Part shown: positions 1-4,899 of the stretch, one piece after another
How the letters are laid out: the number at the start of each line of letters is the position of its first letter
Position numbering within the stretch: the stretch's first letter is position 1
NCBI GenBank assembly: GCA_016220125.1
Contig: JACRIF010000066.1
Location: 1-8,287 of the forward strand
Direction: 5' to 3'
DNA from: Candidatus Peregrinibacteria bacterium
Lineage (GTDB): Bacteria; Patescibacteriota; Gracilibacteria; UM-FILTER-43-11
Length of the DNA: 8,287 bases
Program-made: the position numbers and the translations under genes
The notes under the pieces: model-generated
Told to the model about the DNA's origin: nothing
Seen by the model: only the letters and a program-made list of their open reading frames with translations
Database searches by the model: none

Positions 1-488
1 CGTTCCGTCTCCTCGAATTGGGGCATGTGCAGGAAGGGGGCCTGGGGTTTCACATGATCCACAAAGAGGATTCCGTCCAAGTGGTCCATTTCGTGCTGGA
101 CGATGCGCGCGTTGAAGTCCTTCAGCTTCAAGGTGTTTTCGCGCCCTTTCAGGTCCATGAACCGGATCGTCACCTCGGTGTAGCGGGGCACTTGCCCCCA
201 TTCGCCGGGCAGGCTCAGACAGCCCTCTTCTCCGTTGGCCATCGTGTCGCTGTGGCCGAGGAATTCAGGATTGATCATGGCCACCAGTTTCGTGTTGTCG
301 AGCAGGGCCAGGAAAATACGCACATTTTCGCCCACCTGGGGCGCCGCGATTCCCACCCCTTTTTCAAGTTCCATGGCCTCCGCCATGTCCTTGACGAGCT
401 TCATGGTTTTTTTGGTGATCGCCGCAAGCGGTTTGGAGACCGCGCGGAGGATCGGATTGTCGGTGCCGGTGACGATTTTGAGAGACAT
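1..488 (-). CDS. def: Peptide deformylase (C-terminus cut by window edge)
   Basis: Metalloenzyme that removes the formyl group from the N-terminal methionine of nascent proteins at the ribosome. All three family motifs can be read: GVGIAAPQ (residues 44-51), EGCLS (88-92) and QHEMDH (131-136). The expected metal ligands are C90, H132 and H136, and the expected catalytic residue is E133. The frame is still open at base 1 after 162 codons. Family members are usually about 150-190 residues, so probably only a short tail is missing. The ATG at 488 is chosen because it starts the usual MxxKIVT-like N-terminus. No Shine-Dalgarno sequence precedes it (leader CTAATCAACAACC). It lies 119 bases downstream of prfB on the same strand with no convincing promoter of its own, so co-transcription with prfB is plausible. 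Pairing with another translation factor gene fits a housekeeping role. Confidence 0.96.
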   Translation of the reverse strand, partial: MSLKIVTGTDNPILRAVSKPLAAITKKTMKLVKDMAEAMELEKGVGIAAPQVGENVRIFLALLDNTKLVAMINPEFLGHSDTMANGEEGCLSLPGEWGQVPRYTEVTIRFMDLKGRENTLKLKDFNARIVQHEMDHLDGILFVDHVKPQAPFLHMPQFEETE

Positions 489-495
489 GGTTGTT

Positions 496-506
496 GATTA
501 GCGGAT
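496..506 (-). other. Leader word ATCCGCTAATC upstream of def
   Basis: The 11-base word ATCCGCTAATC ends exactly 7 bases before the def start codon. The same word sits at the same distance before the PilO-like gene (4126-4136). Neither gene has a Shine-Dalgarno sequence. Function is unknown; it could be a translation-initiation element or a coincidence. Confidence 0.35.
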
Positions 507-551
507 TGAAAACTTGAAAACTGAGCGCAATAAATTTTTCAATTTTTCATC
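504..551. repeat. Imperfect AT-rich inverted repeat in the prfB-def gap
   Basis: Bases 504-522 pair with 534-551: 16 base pairs, one bulge (T507) and two mismatches (C513 with T543, C521 with T535), around an 11-base loop. The left arm is a tandem 8-mer, TTGAAAAC twice (506-521). No U-run follows on the minus strand, so it is not a standard intrinsic terminator for prfB. It may still affect the 3' end of the prfB message or the def leader. Confidence 0.5.
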
Positions 552-572
552 TTTTCCAAGTTTATCAGTATT

Positions 573-606
573 GAATGCGAAATCGGAAATCTGAAATGCA
601 AAATAC
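573..606. repeat. Degenerate heptamer array next to the prfB stop codon
   Basis: After a 6-base partial unit (GAATGC, 573-578), four 7-base units follow in register: GAAATCG, GAAATCT, GAAATGC and AAAATAC (579-606). The array ends one base from the prfB stop codon. It is AT-rich and non-coding. It shares its unit length, but not its sequence, with the repeats near 1742-1807 and 6296-6389. Confidence 0.5.
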
Positions 607-607
607 G

Positions 608-1694
608 TTACGCTTTCGGTTTCGCCGTTTCCAGCAGATAGGCCTCCACGAACAGATCCAGATCGCCATCCATCACTTCGTGCACTTGGCTGGTTTCGGC
701 GTCGGTGCGATGGTCTTTCACGAGGGTATAGGGCTGAAACGTGTAGGAGCGGATCTGGTTGCCGAATCCGGCTTCCTTGTACCCGCCTTTTAGCTCCTCC
801 ACTTTCTCCTTTTTCTCCTCCATCAGCCGATGCAGTAGTTTGGCGCGGAGGATGGCCATGCCCTGGATGCGGTTTTGGATTTGCGAACGTTCGGTCTGAC
901 AGGCCACCACGATGCCCGTGGGGATGTGGGTGAAGCGCACCGCGGATTCGGTTTTGTTCACGTTCTGGCCCCCGGGCCCGCTGGAGCGGAAAGTGTCGAC
1001 CCGCAGGTCTTTCGCGTCGATCACGATGCCCTCGTCCTCGGCCAATACCGGCAGCACCTCCACCAACGCGAAGCTGGTCTGGCGCAGGTTTTTGGCGTTG
1101 AAGGGCGATAGGCGCACCAACCGGTGCACCCCGTGCTCGGATTTGAGGTAGCCGTAGGCCAGCATGCCCTTCACCTCCAGCACCGCCTTCTTGATGCCCG
1201 CTTCGCCTCCGATTTGTTTCTCGGTGATGGAAAAGGAGAACCCTTTTTTCTCGCAATAGCGCAGGTACATGCGGAGCAGCATTTCGGCCCAGTCCTGGGC
1301 CTCGACACCGCCCGTTCCCGCGGAAATCACCAGAATCGCGTCGTTTTTGTCGTAGGGGCCGTTCAGGAACAGCGACAAGTGGGCCTTCTTGTAGTCGGCT
1401 TCAAGCGCCCCCAGCTCTTTTTCGTATTCCTGCACTTCCGCTTTCTCCTCGGTGTTCACCACGCTTCCGAATTCCTCGAGATCCTTGCGTTTCTCGCCGA
1501 TCTTCGCCCAGGTTTCGATCAAATGGCTCCAGTATTTGAGCTCTTTCAGGATCCGTTCCGCCTTGTCGCGGTCATTCCAAAATCCCTCCACGCTGGAGGC
1601 GTCCACCGCCTGTTGGCGCTTTTGCTCGGCCTTGATGTCCTCAAAGATAGTGGAGGTCCCGGTCGATGTTGGCGAAAAGCGCTTTTGGCTCCAT
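608..1694 (-). CDS. prfB: Peptide chain release factor 2 with programmed +1 frameshift
   Basis: RF2 recognises UAA and UGA stop codons in the ribosomal A site and triggers release of the finished protein. The SPF anticodon-like tripeptide (residues 196-198) identifies RF2 rather than RF1, and the catalytic GGQ is at 241-243 within SSGPGGQNVNKTES. The zero frame runs 17 codons from the ATG at 1694 (MEPKALFANIDRDLHYL) to a UGA at 1643-1641. Reading continues in the +1 frame from 1642 (EDIKAEQKRQQ...) to the UAA at 610-608. The joined protein is 361 residues, close to the 365 of E. coli RF2. The ATG at 1694 is supported by the Shine-Dalgarno AGGAG. A GTG at 1606 would lose the normal N-terminal helix and is not the start. 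The gene lies upstream of def and divergent from the pilus genes. Confidence 0.96.
1641..1649 (-). promoter_or_regulatory. prfB autoregulatory frameshift site TAT-CTT-TGA
   Basis: The message reads UAU CUU UGA at codons 16-18, identical over these nine bases to the E. coli prfB site. When RF2 is scarce, ribosomes paused at UGA slip +1 on CUU and make full-length RF2; when it is abundant they terminate. Slippage restores an exact RF2 reading frame here. Two usual helpers are missing: there is no purine-rich SD-like block just upstream (the sequence there is GACCUCCAC), and the base after UGA is G rather than C. Confidence 0.92.
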
Positions 1695-1698
1695 GGAT

Positions 1699-1703
1699 CT
1701 CCT
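1699..1703 (-). promoter_or_regulatory. Shine-Dalgarno AGGAG of prfB
   Basis: AGGAG lies four bases before the ATG at 1694 and settles the prfB start, which in turn exposes the 17-codon pre-frameshift segment. It is the only clear Shine-Dalgarno sequence in front of any gene in the window. Confidence 0.75.
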
Positions 1704-1721
1704 GGTTAGGTGGATGAGACA

Positions 1722-1750
1722 AAATTACCACTCCTGATCCCAAGTCTCAA
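1722..1750 (-). promoter_or_regulatory. Candidate prfB promoter
   Basis: On the minus strand, TTGAGA (1750-1745) is separated by 17 bases from TAATTT (1727-1722), which has a TGG extended -10 in front of it. The -35 is good (5/6) but the -10 is weak (3/6). Predicted transcription would begin about 20 bases before the prfB start codon. The -35 lies inside the left arm of the 24-bp inverted repeat, so anything binding the repeat could affect prfB. Confidence 0.4.
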
Positions 1751-1807
1751 GCGAGAGTCTCAAGTGGGGCAACTATCCTTGAGACTTGAGACTCTCGCTT
1801 GAGACTT
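1742..1807. repeat. Perfect 24-bp inverted repeat in the divergent promoter region
   Basis: The left arm 1742-1765 is the exact reverse complement of 1784-1807, with an 18-base spacer. The arms are built from a heptamer: GTCTCAA at 1744-1750 and 1757-1763, and TTGAGAC at 1786-1792 and 1799-1805, with an extra TTGAGAC at 1779-1785 in the spacer. It lies upstream of both divergent genes, so it is not in terminator position for either, and no U-run follows. It overlaps the candidate prfB -35 and ends 8 bases before the pilus -35. It could be an operator, a cruciform or a non-coding repeat. Confidence 0.85.
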
Positions 1808-1815
1808 CTAGTTCG

Positions 1816-1844
1816 TTGACTTTGCGAGCCAGATTTGCTATAAT
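1816..1844 (+). promoter_or_regulatory. Strong sigma-70-type promoter of the pilus locus
   Basis: TTGACT (1816-1821), 17 bases, then TATAAT (1839-1844) with a TGC extended -10 directly in front. The -35 matches consensus at 5 of 6 positions and the -10 at 6 of 6. Transcription should begin near 1851, giving an AT-rich leader of roughly 45 bases without a Shine-Dalgarno sequence before the ATG at 1898. Confidence 0.8.
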
Positions 1845-1897
1845 ATTAAGATAAATTTTCGAGAACCAACAAAAAAATTAACACTAAAATCAATCTC

Positions 1898-4102
1898 ATG
1901 GCCGCTGTGAACCCAAAAACAAATGCCTCGTTGCCCGATCAAATCAAGAAGCTCGAAGCCGAGCTGAAAGGGGCCTTTCAAGAGGGGCGATTTGAGGACG
2001 TGAGGAAAAAGGCGGAGGAGTTGAAAAAAGTGGATCCCCAGAATCGTCTGGCCCAGCGGATTGTGGAGAAGGCCGGAGAGGCGGAGGCCGCAGCGATCAA
2101 AAAAGCCAATGAGGGGAAAATCACCGCCTTGGAGGTGAAATTGGACCAAGCGTTCAAAGTGGGGAATTTGGCCGTGGTGACCCAGTTGGTCGAGGAGGTC
2201 AAGAAATTGGACCCCAAGAACAAAAAGGCGATGAAGGTGGAGGGGGTTCTGGCGAACGCACGGGCATCCTTGGATGTCGAAATGGCAAAGGAGAAATTGC
2301 GAAAGTTGATGGCGGAATTGGCCGCCCTCGTGAGCAAGCCGGATTGGAATGGGGTGGAAAAAAAGGCGAATGAGATTTTGGCGATCGATCGGAAAAACAG
2401 CGTCGCCATGGGCGCATTGGCCAAGGCGGCCAAGGCAAAGGGCGTGGCCGTTTCCCCTGTGGCGCCTGCCGCGAAGCCTGCGCTGGAGGAAAAACCCGGT
2501 TTCTTCGCTCGATTGTTTGGAGGAAAAAAAGAGGTTCCCGTGGCTCAAAAACCGACGGTGTCCCAACCCGTGCCGGCAAAGGTGACTTCCACGGCGACTG
2601 TGGTGGCTCCGGCCAAATTGATTCCAGTTCCCATGCAGCCAAAAGCGGTGCCAAAAATGGTGCCCGCCTCAGTGGTTGCGACACCCGTCAAGCCGATGGG
2701 TGCCCCGGTTGCCGTCGCCTCGCAGGCCAAAAAGCCCGAGGAGGTCAAGAAGGCCCCGGGATTGTTCTCCCGTTTGTTTGGTTCTAAGGTCGAAGCAAAA
2801 GTGGAGGCGGCGAAGCCCGCTGTGGCCGTGGCCGCCCCCAAGGAATTGGCCAAGCCCGTGGTTTCAGCGCAGGCCAAACCCGTGCCGATGCCCGTCGTGG
2901 CGCCCATGAAGCCGGTCGAGGAGAAGAAGAGCGCGGTTGTGTCCGTCCCTGTGGTGGCTCCCGTCGCAAAACCCGTGGCAACCCCGGTCTCAATATCCGC
3001 CCCCATTCCTGTGGCGCATGAGCCCGCAAAAGTTCCCACGCCGATCGCCATGCCGGTCGCACCGGTTAAGCCGATCGCGGTCCCTGTTGCGCCAGTCCCC
3101 ATGGTTCACGAGGTCGCAAAGATTTCGCAGCCGATTCCCGTTTCGGTTGTTGCTCCGAAGCCTGTCGTGGTCCCTGTGGCCATGCCGAGCGTTAAGCCGC
3201 TCGTGCCTTCGATGGCGGTGTCGCCGGTGGTGCCCGCCGTGCCCAAACCTGCGCAAGCGCAACTCAAGGTGGAGCAGAAAACCGTGGTGAAGCCCGAATC
3301 GGGCGCCACGGACAAGGGGAATATTTTCACCAGCCTGTTCGGCAAAAAGGAGGAAATGGAACCCGAAAAGAAAACCGCTTCCGTTCTCGAGACCATTGTC
3401 GCGAAAACCACCCCTGTGAAATCGGAATCCAAACCTAAAAAGGTGGTGGAGGAGGGGACGGGCGAAAGGATGGTGGGGTTCGCCAACGCGTTTCTCCAAT
3501 TCTCCATCGCTTTCATCCTGGTGAGCGCCGGCTTCCTTTATGTGGAGAACCTCGACACCGGAAATCAGGTCCTTTCCAGGGTCAACGTGGTGAACAATGC
3601 GGTTCAGCTGCACAACGCGGCCGTGGAGCTCGATGCCAAAAAGGAAGAGGAGCGGAAGCTGAACCTCGAAATCAAGAAATACCAGGGCGGTTACGAGGAT
3701 GACCATCGGAAGACCATTGCCACCATTGTGGCGGACCGCATGGATTGGACAGATCTTCTCAGGAAGCTGAACGAGGTGACCGAATCGGTCTACGAAAAAA
3801 ATGCGTTGTCCCAGTACGTCCAATACAACAATTATTCCTATAATGCCAAAACCGGGCAATTGACCGTGAGCGCGACCTTGAGCGACCCCTTGGGGAAGAA
3901 CCTGACGAAGCTGGCCGAAATCGAGGAGGCGTTCCGCAATTACCCGAAGGATCCGGAGAATCCGAAGGATGAGCGGAAACCCTATTTTTACGGGGTTCAG
4001 GAGTTCAAGTCCTTCACCAAGAACTTCAACGCGGCGACCGGTCGCTACCAGTCGCAATTTTCCCTGGCCCTATATACAAAGGAGCAATCCAAGAAAAAAT
4101 AA
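1898..4102 (+). CDS. PilN-like pilus assembly protein with long TPR-like and Pro/Ala-rich N-terminal extension
   Basis: 734 residues. Residues 16-180 form three TPR-like helical repeats. Residues about 184-520 are a low-complexity linker rich in P, A, V and K, with three copies of an LFG motif. One membrane helix follows at about 526-548 (FANAFLQFSIAFILVSAGFL), then a coiled-coil-like stretch (about 555-600) and a C-terminal domain with DWTDLLRKLNEV (616-627) and a QLTVSATLSDPL strand. The arrangement after the helix matches PilN, which is fixed in the cytoplasmic membrane and pairs with PilO. The next gene is PilO-like, which supports this. Typical PilN is about 200 residues with a short N-terminal PilM-binding peptide (INLLP type). 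I see no such peptide here, and about 525 residues precede the membrane helix instead. The PilN-like call is from topology, pattern and context; the extension is unassigned. No Shine-Dalgarno sequence; the ATG is the first after the promoter. Confidence 0.75.
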   Translation: MAAVNPKTNASLPDQIKKLEAELKGAFQEGRFEDVRKKAEELKKVDPQNRLAQRIVEKAGEAEAAAIKKANEGKITALEVKLDQAFKVGNLAVVTQLVEEVKKLDPKNKKAMKVEGVLANARASLDVEMAKEKLRKLMAELAALVSKPDWNGVEKKANEILAIDRKNSVAMGALAKAAKAKGVAVSPVAPAAKPALEEKPGFFARLFGGKKEVPVAQKPTVSQPVPAKVTSTATVVAPAKLIPVPMQPKAVPKMVPASVVATPVKPMGAPVAVASQAKKPEEVKKAPGLFSRLFGSKVEAKVEAAKPAVAVAAPKELAKPVVSAQAKPVPMPVVAPMKPVEEKKSAVVSVPVVAPVAKPVATPVSISAPIPVAHEPAKVPTPIAMPVAPVKPIAVPVAPVPMVHEVAKISQPIPVSVVAPKPVVVPVAMPSVKPLVPSMAVSPVVPAVPKPAQAQLKVEQKTVVKPESGATDKGNIFTSLFGKKEEMEPEKKTASVLETIVAKTTPVKSESKPKKVVEEGTGERMVGFANAFLQFSIAFILVSAGFLYVENLDTGNQVLSRVNVVNNAVQLHNAAVELDAKKEEERKLNLEIKKYQGGYEDDHRKTIATIVADRMDWTDLLRKLNEVTESVYEKNALSQYVQYNNYSYNAKTGQLTVSATLSDPLGKNLTKLAEIEEAFRNYPKDPENPKDERKPYFYGVQEFKSFTKNFNAATGRYQSQFSLALYTKEQSKKK
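1943..2437 (+). repeat. Three TPR-like protein repeats in the PilN-like N-terminus
   Basis: The units begin near residues 16 (IKKLEAELKGAFQEGRFEDV), 75 (ITALEVKLDQAFKVGNLAVV) and 134 (LRKLMAELAALVSKPDWNGV), a period of about 59 residues. Each continues with a second helix ending in a turn such as KKVDPQNRLA, KKLDPKNKKA or LAIDRKNSVA. The Dx(K/Q)N-xxA turn recalls tetratricopeptide repeats, which usually bind other proteins. The units are longer than the classic 34 residues, so the helical-repeat class is an inference. Confidence 0.6.
2498..3355 (+). repeat. Three-copy LFG short linear motif in the PilN-like linker
   Basis: Three 12-residue copies occur in the low-complexity linker: GFFARLFGGKKE (residues 201-212, bases 2498-2533), GLFSRLFGSKVE (288-299, bases 2759-2794) and NIFTSLFGKKEE (475-486, bases 3320-3355). 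The consensus is xxFxxLFGxKxE. The codons differ between copies (LFG is TTG-TTT-GGA, TTG-TTT-GGT and CTG-TTC-GGC), so the resemblance is at protein level. Each copy is hydrophobic with a basic end, as in docking motifs or membrane-touching amphipathic helices. Confidence 0.75.
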
Positions 4103-4108
4103 GGAATG

Positions 4109-4122
4109 GGGGCGTCGGCCCC
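4109..4122 (+). terminator. Small GC-rich hairpin between PilN-like and PilO-like genes
   Basis: GGGGC (4109-4113), loop GTCG, then GCCCC (4118-4122), followed only by TTTAT. The stem is five G-C pairs, and one G-U pair can be added outside. The U-run is too short for an efficient terminator. A partial attenuator or RNA-stability element inside the operon is possible. Confidence 0.25.
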
Positions 4123-4125
4123 TTT

Positions 4126-4136
4126 ATCCGCTAATC
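4126..4136 (+). other. Leader word ATCCGCTAATC upstream of the PilO-like gene
   Basis: Same 11 bases, and the same 7-base distance to the ATG, as upstream of def (496-506, minus strand). There is no Shine-Dalgarno sequence. A related CCGCTAATCCAA spans the stop codon of the PilO-like gene near 4837-4848, but without an ATG at that spacing. Confidence 0.35.
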
Positions 4137-4143
4137 CAACCCT

Positions 4144-4842
4144 ATGGCACTCGCAACCAATCCCTCGCTCGCCCCTGTCGCATCCAAAACCAATATTTTC
4201 TCTTTGCCCCTCAAGGCGAAGCAGGAGGCGACGGCCGCCCTGAAAAAGCGCAACACCCGGATCGCCGGCCTGAAATTGGGCGTGGCGGCGGTGTTGTTGG
4301 CGGTGTACTCCGTCATGTTCCTGTATCCCCAAATGAGGGAGTACCTGGATTTTGGCAACAAGCTCCAAACCGCCCAAACCGCGATCGAGCAATACAAGGC
4401 CAATTTGGACGACCTTCAGAAAAAGAGGGATCTGCACAAATCCGCCTACGATGAGCAATTCAAAGAGGAGCAACGCGTGATCAACAGTGTTTTCCCCGAG
4501 GAGACCGGCAAACTGGGGGTGATTCGCCTGATGGAGAATTTTGCGACCAACCTGAACACCTCGTTCCCTCCTTTTGAGTTCAACTCCATCACTTTCCAAA
4601 GCGAAACCAAGGGGTCGGGCTACACCATTCTTCCATTTCAAACCTCGATCCGCACCAGCCGAGCCAATTTCGACCGCTTCCTGGAATTGGTGAAACGCTC
4701 CGGCAATGTCGATCCCAAGAGCCCCGACCACATCCGCCTGATGGATATTTCAAACATTTCGCTTCGGTATTTGGGGCTGGACGCCGAGGGCAAGGATTTG
4801 GGCGTGGATTTCAACGTTCAGATGAACGCCTACTCCCGCTAA
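4144..4842 (+). CDS. PilO-like pilus assembly protein
   Basis: 232 residues. A basic cytoplasmic N-terminus of about 40 residues is followed by one membrane helix (41-61, GLKLGVAAVLLAVYSVMFLY), a coiled-coil-like stretch (about 66-115) and an extracytoplasmic alpha/beta domain. This is the PilO layout. The segment VFPEETGKLGVIRLMENFA recalls the PilO pattern after the coiled coil, and TSRANFDRFLELVKRSGN followed by IRLMDISNISLRYL resembles its conserved helix-strand unit. In known systems PilO dimerises with PilN and links the platform to the rest of the machine. The gene is 41 bases after the PilN-like gene and 57 before pilB. Sequence conservation is weak in this family, so the call rests mainly on topology and neighbours. 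GspM/PilO superfamily is the broader alternative. No Shine-Dalgarno sequence. Confidence 0.72.
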   Translation: MALATNPSLAPVASKTNIFSLPLKAKQEATAALKKRNTRIAGLKLGVAAVLLAVYSVMFLYPQMREYLDFGNKLQTAQTAIEQYKANLDDLQKKRDLHKSAYDEQFKEEQRVINSVFPEETGKLGVIRLMENFATNLNTSFPPFEFNSITFQSETKGSGYTILPFQTSIRTSRANFDRFLELVKRSGNVDPKSPDHIRLMDISNISLRYLGLDAEGKDLGVDFNVQMNAYSR

Positions 4843-4899
4843 TCCAAAAGCCATCCATTTGTAACCCATCGGTTATCAATCTGAACTCTATTTGAGACA

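Noticed and set aside
498..1256. Minus-strand open frame overlapping prfB
   Set aside because: It lies in another frame of the well-supported RF2 gene; its sequence is Arg/Gly/Pro-rich without any recognisable domain.
1606..1608. GTG as the start of RF2
   Set aside because: It would drop the N-terminal helix. The upstream ATG at 1694 has a Shine-Dalgarno sequence and the CTT-TGA frameshift site joins the two frames exactly.
1641..1643. In-frame TGA in prfB as a pseudogene or as a sense (glycine) codon
   Set aside because: The reading frame changes by +1 exactly at CTT-TGA, as in known prfB autoregulation, and RF2 itself implies that UGA is a stop.
1742..1807. Intrinsic terminator or miniature transposon
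   Set aside because: It lies upstream of both divergent genes, has no U-run and shows no flanking target-site duplication.
2545..3102. Long open frame on the minus strand inside the PilN-like linker, rich in Gly, Thr and Ala
   Set aside because: It is the mirror of the repetitive Pro/Ala/Val codons on the plus strand. It has no family motif and no start signals, and the plus-strand gene fits the operon.
4862..4875. Small hairpin TAACC-CATC-GGTTA before pilB
   Set aside because: It has only a 5-bp perfect stem in an otherwise ordinary gap and no further signal supports a function.
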